A stretch of 64,000 nt of DNA from Tribonema minus. Its lineage: Eukaryota; Sar; Xanthophyceae; Tribonematales; Tribonemataceae. Made by a program: the position numbers and the translations under genes. Below are positions 27,601 to 36,700 of this stretch, one piece after another (within the stretch, counting starts at the first letter, position 1; each line of letters opens with the position of its first letter). The notes under the pieces were generated by a model. The model was not told the origin of the DNA. It did no database searches and saw nothing but the letters and a program-made list of their open reading frames with translations. The stretch is from the NCBI GenBank assembly GCA_017506865.1, contig JAFCMP010000543.1, positions 310,001-374,000 on the forward strand, written 5' to 3'.

Positions 27601-30600
27601 ACGACCGTTCGCAGGCCAGCACCCCGCACAATTCCCGTGCTTCAGTGTCGACCATAACCCCAACCCTAGCCCTGAGTTTTGGCTGACAGCCCCGCACAAA
27701 CTCCACGTGTCAGCTCCGTTCTGCCGCGAGCCAGCGTCGATACACGCCCGGCGGCCAGCAACAGCGACATCTGTAAGCACCCTGTGGCAGCAGGCACGAA
27801 TTCGCCCTCTGCCACCCCCGCAAGCGTCCTTCACGGAGCTTTGCTACCAGCCACGAATCCCACAGGGGTTTCGCGCACACTCACCACCCTGACCGTTACT
27901 GCAAATGTAACTGTGACCCTAGCCCGTGACCCTCATTCTCACCTGCTCCTGCACCTCTGCCGTCAGCCCAACGGTGTTGAATGCGTGCACCACGCCGCGA
28001 AACTGCTCCGCATCGTCCACGCCCTCCAGCGTCGTGCAGCCGGACTGCGCGCAATGGCGACGGCAGCGCTCAGTATTGTGAGTAATGGGTATATATGTAT
28101 GTATGTTAGTATGTAAATATGAGGTGACAGCATGTTGTCGCAACATGCTGTCATTGTTGCGGCACTGCTCCGCGTCATCCACGCCCTCCAGCATCGTGCA
28201 GCCGGACTGCGTGCGTGCACGCATAGTGGCGACGGGAAAACCGGCGGCACAGCAGCACTCTGGCGATGAGTAGTATGCGATGTTACTGCTGGTCAAGTGA
28301 CTCGGGAGCATCCTGATTTGTTGCTCAAGCGGGATTTGCCTCACGGGTTCGCCAGACACATTCCAAGGTACATTGGGGGTGTCTTGAAGTTTGAGGTGCT
28401 TAGAACGCTGCCGGTGGTGGTAGGTGATCTGTTGCATACTAGCAACAGCCACAATACCTCTGTGTGCTTGCTTGTGAGCATTGCAAAACTGGCACCAGTC
28501 ATCAAGATGAGTACTGGTGCCTGGCAGCAGCAAGGAATTGCTGCTGCTTGCAAACATACTGCAACATGGACATATTCACCCCACCATGGCCCTCCACAGT
28601 TGTAACAGATCAGCTTCAGGATACATACCTGTGACAGGATGTGGTAGTACTGCGCGGAGCCAAAGCCTAACCGCCGCTTCAGTGAGGGGTCTGCGCCCGT
28701 CACCTATACCCATATACCCATACCCATACCTACCCTGTGACAAAATGTGACGATACCCATACATACCTGTGACAGGAGCCGAGGCGAGCCGCCGCTTCCA
28801 CCTATACCCATACCTACCCTGTGACAGGATGTGATACCCATACCCATGCACACATACGTACCTGAAACAGGATGTGGTAGTCCTTCGCGGAGCCCAGGCC
28901 GAGCCGCTTCTTCAGCGCGGGATCCGCGCCTGCCACGAGCTCGTAGAGAATGTGGAAGTTGCGCTCATTCTGCGCCTGCGACAGCACGCGCGACTTCTCC
29001 AGAAGGTACGTCTCCATGAAGCCGCCCGCCAGCGCCGCCGTGTCTGCCGTGAACTGCGAGCGCATGATGTATACAGCAGCAGCGCTCAGGACAGTGGCAT
29101 GCCGTGCACAGTCCTTGCTCCGGCTGCAGGCGACTTGTCCGCTGTGTGATCACGGTCACACTGCGAGTTTGTGTAACTTTGAATAATGTTCATTGTGGTA
29201 TACTAGAGCGATGGTGCGCACTGCCATTTCCGTGCTAAATGAACAACACCGTGAGGTATGCGAGAGCAGAACGCACACGCAGCGGGCGTCACAGAGAGCA
29301 CTCGTGTGCGCGCGCGAATGATGCCGCAGGAGTGGTCGCTGAACACTATTGCGCTGCACCGTCATCGCCTGACGGTCTAGCGGCAATGCTCGCAGCACAC
29401 AGAGGAGTTGCTAACCTAACCCTAACCCTAACCCTAATCCTAACCCTAACCCTGAGTTTGACCAAGGCCTCCCCGAGCCAGCCGCTGCACATTACTACCT
29501 CAAGTGCAAGTGCATCAGGAAAGCGTTACTTTTAAAGCTTACCTGCAGCTTGAGGAACTTTCCAAAGCGCGACGAGTTGGCATTTCTCAGCGTCTTGGCG
29601 TTGCCAAAGGACTCCAGAATCGGAGACGACTCTATGACGCGGTTGTCTAACCCGCCAACCTGCTCAGGCACAGAAATAACAGATTGTGAGGTCAGCCTGC
29701 ATATGAACACCGTAATCACGAGACGAGATGCCGATGGTAGCGCTCCGAACGATGGATCAAGTCGGCGATCTCAGCAGGTCCAACACTGCACTTCAAATCA
29801 CGTACTTCAAGTATGTATGCATGGAAACACGTGGCGCATGACGCCCATCAGCCATGTACTTTGAGCTGGAGGATGATGCTCCACCTCACGTGCTTGAAGT
29901 CCCAAACATGCAGCAAGAAGCTAGGTCGCTTCCCGATGTGGTGCGTCAGCGCAAGCCCCAGTACTTCAAGTTCAAAGCTGGGACACTGTGAAGCAAGCGC
30001 ATTCAGTTTCCTGGCATCCACGTAAATGGGCCAGCATGAGCAGAGAGTACTTCAAGACCGGCACATTGCTGCTCAAGGCAGCTCACTCACCCCCACCCCT
30101 CCGTGCGGTGCGACAGCCTCAGCTCCACAACTTCAACTTCCTTCAAGACCGGCACCCTGCTCATATGCAGCTCACGCCCCACCCTCCGTGCAGTACACCA
30201 GCCTGCGCTCCATCACTTCAACTTCAAGACTGGCACACCTGCTCAACGACAGCTCACGCCACCCCGGCCCGCGTGCAGTGCACAGCTCCACAACTTCAAC
30301 TTCAAGACCGGCACTTCAAGACCGGCACCTGCTCAGCTCACTCACCCCGCCCTGCGTGCGGTGCGCCAGGTACTTGATGATGATTTTGCTGGTCTCTGTC
30401 TTTCCCGCTCCGGACTCCCCCGACACCACCACCGACTGATTTGTCAGCCCGCCCGTGCCCAGCTTCATCTGGTGGTACGCCAGCTGCAGGGGCGATAGGA
30501 AAAGAGTTCCACGGTGTGTAAGTCATACCAGTGCCATGTCTCCATTGTGTGCCTTCATATATGACCGCAAGGCAATTATAATAGCACTTGAAAGAAATCA

Positions 30601-33155
30601 TTTGCCAAGTCTGCCCAGCGTTGTTTGGTGGTAAGCCAGCTGCGCAGGCCACGAGGAAGAATACTTTCACCTGTGTGAGTTGCTCGCGATACGCAGGCAA
30701 GGGACCACACAGCCTGTGGACACACAACAGTAACGACTGACACCAGTTGATGCGGCACCAGCTACGATGAGGCGACGGTGGTGACTCGAGTAGTGCCGCC
30801 TGTTGCAGGCGTGTGTGCCCGCGCGTGTTCCAACGGCGCCAGCGGTGCGCAGGAAGCACGCCTGCACAGTCATGGACGCACGTCAGCAATGGCGCGCGGC
30901 GTCGCTGCTTCCGCGCAACCTGCAAGCACGAAGCGCATACAGACTTGAAGAAGACAGAGCTCATTAATCACACTAGGCAGGTCTCACATTGCCAGAAGCA
31001 AGCTAATGCGGAGGCACAGGGTCTTTGCACATTCCACCCGGTAGTGCCAAATGCAACTCAGTGCGCAAGCATACGCAGCTATCATGTACGCTTTGTTTTC
31101 TTTTTTGCGCTTTGTAACAAGCACGCCGACGGCGGTGGTTACGGCAGTTACAAGCGGTCACGCACCTCGGCGATCGCGTACGGGTGCGGCGCCTCCGGGT
31201 CCAGCTGCTGCCCGACGTACGTCTCCATGGGCGGGTCGGGCACGACTTGCAGCGGGTTGACGCAGATGAGCAGCGTGCCCATGAACGTGTAGGGGCGCTG
31301 GTCGCGCAGGTCCGAGCGCACGCGCAGGTTGTGCAGTATGCCGGGCTCGTTGATGTGGAACAGCGCCGTCATGTCCGCCACCACCTTGGGGTTCTGCGGG
31401 TGGACCTCGGCGAAGCCCTGGGTGTGTGTGTGTGGGGGGGGGGTCATGGGGGGGGGGGGGGGGGGGGGGGGGGAGACAAGCGGATGCGTTATGTGTAGGA
31501 CTCAATGTTCGGCCGTCACCGACATTAGGGGTGTGGCGTGTTGGGGGTTGGGGGGAAGAGAGAAGCAGATGCATTAGGTGTATGATGAGGCGGTCTACTA
31601 ATTCGGTTATTAGGGGTCTGGGGGTGTGGGTGTACGGTGAGACGATTATTGGTAAGGGTGCGTGGCTTGCTGAACGCGCTAAATTTTCAGTTCAGACCAG
31701 AGTCAGGGTGTACTGTGCTACGTAAACATCAAAGTTTTGGCATGTTTTGTCAGCGCCAGGCTTTGAGGCATTGTGCTGTTACACTGCTCAATGGTCTTGG
31801 CTGGCACCCAGCCGGTAGACCTCGAACACGATGCGTGGAGCTAGAGGTTTATGATTTTTATTTCAAAAAGCAGCGATCCAAGTTCAGCCGATTTTGCCTC
31901 TGAACCGTGCCTCTCACTCATGTTTTAGGTAGCTGCGCACTGCAGCGTTTTGCAGCGACTGAGGAAAGCTGTTGTGTGCTGCAACGCGTCCATGCCAGTG
32001 GCCATGCATCAGGGTGCAATTGCAGGCTGCTGCTTGGCCATGCATCAGGGTGCAATTGCAGGCTGCTGCTTTGGCTGTCGCCTTTGCAAGTGTGGCGGCA
32101 AGGCCATTTTCAGCACGCGGCCATGCGCATGTTTTTCAAAAGAATGGAGCTGTAATTTAGCATAGTGACCCAGAAATACGATCTCAGAAGACCACAGTGC
32201 TCTACATGGTCAGTGGTGACAAATTGCGCGCTTCGGTGCTTTCAAACTTGCTTTATGGTCTGCGAGGCACGACTGGTGTAAAAGTGCTCCCCCTTGTGAA
32301 TGAGATGCAGGCGAAAGATATCGATTCGAGCCAGGCACCAAAGTGGCTTTCAGCATCCAGGGGTAAAGCAACAACATGTTGCCTTGCCCAAACTCTGCCA
32401 GGTCAACACCAGGGTATCCTAACCTGTCACACTTAAGCTATCTTTTACGCAGCCATGTGTTTGTAGCAAAATATCTTGTAGTGGATATCATAGGCCGGCT
32501 GAATTGCACGCCTCTTTCTGGCAGGTTAGGACTGAAAGCAAACAGGCCGATGCCGTGGCTATCATCAGTCGAAAAGCTAGCGATGGAGGGCAGACATGAC
32601 ACGAGGTTCCTGTCAACCCGAGCCTTCCTCAAGATTGTCGACGAGCGAGTTGAAATCACCTGCTTGATACTCCATTACTAGCTGCAGTCAAACTAATGGC
32701 GCCCTTGATAGGGCGAGGGCGAAGATGTTTGTAAACATGCTCCTAACCAGATCTGCCTACGACTGACGCGACAGCTGCATGAACAAAGCCTCTGTCTCTG
32801 GCTCTGAGGCTGAGGATTGGTAGATGCATTATGAATGTTATATTGAGCCACATCGCACAGGCGACTTTCATGTTGCGCACAGATCCGCGACCCAGACCAA
32901 GGCGGAGAGAGGTGATCGGCAGGTCATTGTGTTCAGCCGTCTCACCCTGTCAATTTCAACCCTTGCGCCTGTGGTATCGTCGACGACGGTGAGCAAAGCC
33001 GCTTTCTGCGACACCACCTTGGCCGGCAGCCATACGGCCTCGGTCTCGCTCTCCGTCCATACTCCAATGCCCGACTCAAATTTCTCAAAGAAGTTGGAGA
33101 GCTCCGATGGATCTAGGCCCTCTGAGAGGCTGACGCCGGAGACGTGAGGCGGCAT
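9636..33155 (-). CDS. Myosin heavy chain B: SH3-like N-terminus, motor, Ala-rich tail, PH domain, two SH3-like C-terminal modules
   Basis: Actin-based motor ATPase. 27 exons on the minus strand: 33155-32946, 31417-31166, 30483-30346, 29659-29543, 29053-28862, 28044-27943, 27241-27137, 25983-25654, 25326-25222, 24781-24554, 24270-24041, 23684-23588, 22831-22608, 22073-21998, 21385-21245, 20106-19952, 19419-19248, 18483-18229, 17415-17131, 15873-15796, 14918-14815, 14296-14134, 13785-13699, 12148-12019, 11386-11271, 10531-10402, 9793-9636. They total 4380 nt (1459 aa) with phase kept throughout. Motor landmarks: P-loop GESGAGKT (~176-183), switch [10 protein letters not shown] (~226-234), switch II DIFGFE (~451-456) and the SH1-region helix [12 protein letters not shown]. 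No IQ motif is visible after the converter (ends ~777). The Ala-rich tail is followed by a PH domain (~1186-1282, [12 protein letters not shown] to [15 protein letters not shown]), an SH3-like module (~1326-1364, [10 protein letters not shown]) and a last one (~1408-1459, [13 protein letters not shown]). The start at 33155 is the ATG best matching the paralog; one upstream ATG (33290) is in frame. Confidence 0.92.
10558..10656 (-). repeat. G-run cluster, a C-rich tract upstream of a myosin B acceptor
   Basis: Several runs of G on the plus strand, read as C on the myosin B sense strand, sit 30-125 bases upstream of the exon whose 5' edge is at 10531. They can serve as an extended polypyrimidine tract. 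A short unit ending CAGTGGCACCAC recurs here. Run lengths may be unreliable in assembly. Confidence 0.6.
11770..12018 (-). repeat. Three imperfect tandem copies in a myosin B intron
   Basis: A unit containing CAGACATGCATGTACA and GTAGTGCTTGCGACGCG occurs near 11773 (divergent), 11844 and 11955, directly downstream (in sense direction) of the exon 12148-12019. It is noncoding and looks like intron growth next to a donor. Confidence 0.6.
12876..13698 (-). repeat. Array of seven extra copies of the PH-exon 3' end plus donor, with 319-bp higher-order period
   Basis: The 3' edge of exon 13785-13699 (sense VHGIYLK followed by GTGAGC) is repeated seven more times in the downstream intron, with edges at about 12876, 12934, 13050, 13195, 13253, 13369 and 13514. 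Spacings run 58, 116, 145, 58, 116, 145, so a 319-bp block made of three subunits was itself duplicated. Most copies keep a GT donor. Only the copy at 13699 joins an open exon body. Confidence 0.85.
14729..14752 (-). repeat. Copy of the 3' edge of myosin B exon 14918-14815
   Basis: The donor-flanking exon end is found again about 85 bp downstream in sense direction, with similar CACCTGTCGAGGAAGCGC. It belongs to the same class of exon-edge copies found across the gene. Confidence 0.65.
16951..17021 (-). repeat. Copy of the 3' end of myosin B tail exon 17415-17131
   Basis: In sense direction this intronic stretch encodes a divergent version of the exon's last ~24 residues, with [15 protein letters not shown] against [15 protein letters not shown] in the exon. 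It keeps the reading frame but diverges at the donor. Confidence 0.75.
20167..20230 (-). repeat. Copy of the 5' edge of myosin B exon 20106-19952 plus a 27-base G run
   Basis: The acceptor region and first bases of the exon (plus-strand CAGGGTCTGCCATGTGAAGTAG) recur about 65 bp upstream in sense direction. The copy is followed by 27 uninterrupted G at 20204-20230, which is a C tract on the sense strand. Confidence 0.7.
20545..21244 (-). repeat. Array of copies of the 3' end of myosin B exon 21385-21245 plus donor
   Basis: The exon end encoding PESQELSQ, followed by GTCAGC, is repeated at edges of about 20637, 20751, 20872, 20958, 21052 and 21150, with the true edge at 21245. Unit length is 86-121 bp. 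Several copies keep PESQELSQ intact and most keep a usable GT. Spacers contain GAAAGCAGTT(G/T)AAGTAG. The paralog (exon 51646-51786) has no such array, so it arose after the genes split. Confidence 0.85.
21395..21545. repeat. Degenerate TTAGGG/TTGGGG-like tract inside a myosin B intron
   Basis: About 150 bases of loosely repeated GGGTTAGGGTT/GGGTTGGGGT units begin just upstream (sense direction) of the exon 21385-21245. On the sense strand this is C-rich and may act as the polypyrimidine tract. Confidence 0.6.
23017..23066 (-). repeat. Truncated copy of the 5' part of motor exon 22831-22608 with acceptor
   Basis: Sense direction reads [15 protein letters not shown], a copy of the exon opening [15 protein letters not shown], preceded by an intron end that matches the true one (CATACCCC then CCGACAG). 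The paralog has an equivalent truncated copy at 50059-50140, so the arrangement may predate the gene duplication. Confidence 0.75.
23779..23834 (-). repeat. Copy of the 5' part of motor exon 23684-23588 with acceptor
   Basis: Sense direction starts CAG then encodes [15 protein letters not shown], against [15 protein letters not shown] in the true exon. Nearly identical and in the upstream intron, so a fairly recent local duplication. Confidence 0.85.
24427..24490 (-). repeat. Diverged copy of the 3' part of motor exon 24781-24554
   Basis: Sense direction encodes [15 protein letters not shown], against [15 protein letters not shown] in the exon. It lies in the downstream intron. Confidence 0.7.
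24868..25110 (-). repeat. Two copies of the 5' part of motor exon 24781-24554 and a 39-bp tandem repeat
   Basis: Sense direction encodes [16 protein letters not shown] at about 24920-24868 and a more diverged [11 protein letters not shown] at about 25055-25013, against [16 protein letters not shown] in the exon. A perfect 39-bp tandem duplication containing GCACGAGAAAAATGG follows at about 25034-25110. Confidence 0.75.
25986..26032 (+). repeat. Short GCAAAGTTCAAGTAGGAGTTGA-type element next to a myosin B acceptor
   Basis: A ~45-bp stretch (GGCGGCGGCGGCAAA ... AGGAGTTGAAGT) abuts the acceptor of exon 25983-25654, in antisense orientation to the gene. A closely similar stretch lies in the sense orientation inside coding exon 46757-47125 of the paralog. 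It behaves like a short dispersed element. Confidence 0.6.
28150..28211 (-). repeat. Copy of the 5' part of myosin B exon 28044-27943 with acceptor
   Basis: Sense direction encodes [15 protein letters not shown], against [15 protein letters not shown] in the exon, preceded by a similar CAG acceptor. Confidence 0.85.
28622..28830 (-). repeat. Copies of the 3' part of motor exon 29053-28862 plus donor
   Basis: Sense direction at 28704-28631 encodes [20 protein letters not shown] and ends HILSQ followed by GTATGT, a close copy of the exon end ([19 protein letters not shown]). Shorter fragments recur near 28800-28764 and 28830. Spacers are built of CATACC-like repeats. Confidence 0.85.
29405..29454. 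repeat. Interstitial (CCCTAA)n telomere-type tract
   Basis: Seven to eight near-perfect CCCTAA units lie in the intron upstream (plus direction) of exon 29659-29543. Orientation and position inside a gene argue against a true telomere. Confidence 0.85.
30036..30345 (-). repeat. Array of copies of the P-loop exon 3' end plus donor in myosin B
   Basis: Three extra ~80-bp units copy the end of exon 30483-30346 with its donor and the start of the intron. Exon-like ends lie near 30088-30115, 30170-30197 and 30251-30284. Each unit ends in CTTCAAGACCGGCAC, usually beside ACTTCAACTTC, which is GAAGTTGAAGT on the sense strand. Confidence 0.8.
31448..31473 (-). repeat. 26-base G run upstream of a myosin B acceptor
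   Basis: On the sense strand this is an unbroken C tract starting 31 bases upstream of the exon whose 5' edge is at 31417. It is a likely polypyrimidine tract, and the exact length is uncertain. Confidence 0.7.
32001..32073. repeat. 36-bp tandem duplication in myosin B intron 1
   Basis: Two units containing CATGCATCAGGGTGCAATTG lie head to tail in the first, 1.5-kb intron. The rest of that intron holds no conserved coding signal. Confidence 0.85.
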
Positions 33156-33711
33156 TCTAGCCACGCCCCTGCTCCACCAGCTGCGATGCTCCTGTAATGA
33201 GGTCTCAGGAAGCAAGGTTGTTGTTTCTTCTGCAGAGAAAATCCTCCAGATCTCGATCCCCCCGGTGACCCCCCAGGGCGGGCTGTACATACATGAGCCG
33301 TACTACATCAAATGATGTGAGAGTTCCTGCTGTTGAAGTTTGTGTCGATCTTGGTAGAGTTGTGCAAGTCGGCTCCAGCCCAGGCTGACTGGTGCTGCAG
33401 CAGAGCATGCGCTAGTTTGCTGCTGCGGAAGTGAAACTGACGCTCACGGCAAAGTCGTGATAGATCGGTAACAGGATTTACAGGAAATCAGACAATTAAC
33501 CCCTTGCTTTCGCGCTGTTCAAAAGTGGACACACACAACACAGGCAGATATGGCGCGAAGCTCAACACACAAGCCGCTGGAAAGCCCCGTCTCCTTACCA
33601 CGCGATGGCGTCAATTGCGGAAGCTACGGCAGGAGGCGCGCCCGAATATCACTGCTGGTAGTGCTGCTTGTGCACAGCGCCAGCAGTAGTTGCGTGTTTG
33701 TGTCGTCTGGC
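33156..33711. promoter_or_regulatory. Putative bidirectional promoter region between myosin B and the Sec14-like gene
   Basis: The two start codons point away from each other with about 556 bp between them, so both 5' UTRs and promoters must lie here unless upstream noncoding exons exist. I see no clear TATA box or other defined motif. The call rests on gene order. Confidence 0.5.
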
Positions 33712-36700
33712 ATGGCCTATAGGAGGATCACCACTCAGGAACAGCTCTCAAGAGAGGTGGACGAGCTGCAATCCAGGCTGGCGGCTGTCGAACAGGTGTG
33801 TGCGATGCGATGCTCTGGTGCGCATGACAAGCGCATGTCATACGCTCAGACAATTCTAGACTTGAAGAAGAGCCTGTGGTTTCTCGACTGCATGACTTTA
33901 TCGCAGAAAATCGCACAATCTGCTATGAGTCGCCGCAATGCCACGCGGCGCTGAGGCGGCTGCAGCGGCGACAACCCGCTCGCACGAACTTCTGATGTTG
34001 ACGCCAATATGCATGTTCACTGAAGGCTGGTCATTGCTACCAAGCATCCACAAACTAGTTGTTGAGCCGATTGCGCTGCTGGCACACCACATCTACTTTG
34101 CTTGCATGTAGTGTGCTGTGCTGATCCGGCCACGGTGTGCTTGTTGAGGGCGCAGTGTACTTAATTGCAAGCACAGAGCCATGTGTGGATGACCATCCTG
34201 TGCATGCACCTCTCGCATGCGCATGCGCGCGTGAGCAGACTCTGGCGAGGCTGGTCAACGCTCTGGATCATACGCCCGGCTCGCTGCCGCCGGGCCTGGC
34301 AGGGCCAGCGCAATTACCGCCGCCAGTACCGCAGCAACAGCAGCAGCAGCAGCAGCCACGTGAGGCCTGGCAGCAGCCGTTTCACAGCAGCGCTCAACTG
34401 GCGGATGTCAGCGCCTCTGTCCCGGGGCCACCATTAGACAACACAGAGACTCTCAACACTGCGCTGGAACGAGCGCAGCCCACCAACGCTGCTGCCGCCG
34501 CCGCCGCAGAGGCACTCCAGCCGCTGGGCGCCGCGGGCGTGGCGGCAGAGGCAGAGGCGGCGGCGGCAGCGGCGGCGGCAGCGGCGGTGCAGCTGCGGCA
34601 GACGGAGGACGCGAGGGACGCGGAAGTGCGCGCCGGCACCGCCGCGCTGGTGGCGGCGCTGCCGTCGCAGCGGCGCGCGGCGCTGGACGCGCTGCGAGAG
34701 TTCGCGTACGGCGGCGGCAGCAGCGGCGGCGGCGGCAGCGGCGGCAGCAGCGCGGAGCGCTGCCTGCCAAGCGAGGACCTGGAGGCGCTGGCGGCGGTGG
34801 TCATGTGCGGCGACACGGACGGCATGCTGCTGTCGTTCCTGCGGCCGAGCAAGGTGCGTTACGCGCGCAGCAGTGCTCAGCGATCATGTCTCACTGCGCT
34901 GCACGCAGGGAATGGCACCAAAGCGGGCCGTGTTGGCCGTACTAGATGATGGTGGCTGCGCGTTGAAACGCGCTGCGTGTGTATTGAGGTTGAAAGGCCT
35001 GGAAAATTCATTGTCACCTGGTGTTGGTAAGATGGCACAGCCTTCACTATGACCGTGGCGCAACAGCAGATGCCGAAAGGCGGGCATGCTGCCCGACACG
35101 ATGGATACACCTGGCAGCGCGCCTTGCCTTGCCATCGTTGCATGCAGCATGAAGCTGCACCACACTTTATGATGAACACTTGTACGTCTATTGCACCAGC
35201 CTTTTCGCGCTGTGCAAGCTCCAAACCGCATCTCACCGCCGTCGACCGTGGACCGAAGTGCCTGGTGCCGATGCCGCAGCAGCAGTACAACTTCAACTGC
35301 TGCATACCTTTACAATGGTTCTGGCCTCTGCTCTAGGGCCGCGCCAGCGGCGCGCTGAGGGGCAGCAAATGGCGCTGATGTGGTGGAGCCGGTGCAGCAA
35401 CGCCGCCGAAGCCTTGCTCAAAGTTTGAGCCACTGCGGAGCAGAGCCGACGGCTTCAGCGCTCAGGCAGGAATGCCACAATGCCACCCCCCTCTCTTTTA
35501 GAAGAACGTGCAGGACGCCGAGGAGCCGATGCATGAGGCATGGCTGCTTCATTTCATGAAGCTTGAATGCGGTCACCGCGTTTGCATCTTCAGCCTTCAG
35601 AACTTCCAGAGTGTCAATGCACATACCTCCTAGGCGCTCCAACCCCCCCCCGCCCCCCCATGCAGTACCTCAATCCCCCAGCAGTACCCCCTCCCCCGCC
35701 CCCCCCGCCTGCCCGCTCTCCGCCCGCAATACGACGTGGAGAAGGCCAAAGACCTCATGCGCTCCTGCCCCCCCCCCCCCCCCCCCTGCAGTACCTCAAC
35801 CCCCCAGCGCCCCCCTTCCCTCCCCCTCCCCCCCCCCCCTCCCCCTCCGCCTGCAGTACGACCTGGAGAAGGCCAAGGACCTCATGCGCGCCGCGGCGCG
35901 CTGGCGCCGCGACAACGCCGCCAACGCCATGTTTGCGCGCCGCCCGCCGCCGCACAAGCTCGCGCGTCACCGCCGGCACTGGCCCACGAGCTTCCACGGC
36001 TTGGACAGGGAGGGGCGCCCCGTGCTGTACGACAGGATAGGGAGCGCGGACGTCGGAGCGATGCTGCGTGACCCCGGCGGCCTCACCCTGGTGCGTGCGT
36101 CAACTGCAACAACACGTTGAAATTGGCATGCATCGACTACAACGTGTTGCTTTAGAGTGTGCGTGCAGCATGAAGTGAACGTTGCCTCCAACGGAGCATT
36201 GAAGTAGGGCATGCGTGGCAACGTGTTGTATGGAAGTGCGCGTGCGTCATGAAGTTCCCCGGACAGGATAGGGAGCGCGGACGTCGGAGCGATGCTGCGC
36301 GACCCCGGCGGCCTCAGTTTGGTGCGTACTTCAACTACAATGGAGCGTTGAAGTAGGGCATGCGCGTCGGCTGCAATGCGTTGCACTGAAGTGTTCGTGC
36401 GTCGTGAGGTTCAGCATTTGTTGCCCAGATAGGATCGTGAGTGCCGGCCTTTGAGGGATGCTGTGCAGCCGTGGCGACCACACATACCGGTGCGCGCTTC
36501 AACAGAGCTACATACATCACCTTCTTCACACCGTGGCATAGAAATCAATCCGCACTGATGTACGTGAGGCGCCGCTGATGCGGCACGACGTGTTCGACTG
36601 CGCCCTGCAAGGGACCACGGGCCGGTCCCATGCTCACTGCTGCACTGTGCCCCCCCCCCCCCCCCCCCCGCCCCCCCCCCGCGCCCCCCCCGCGACGCCG

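Noticed and set aside
31418-32945. A separate gene inside myosin B intron 1
   Set aside because: Open frames of up to ~100 codons exist on both strands but show no motif, no codon bias I can judge and no plausible splice chain.
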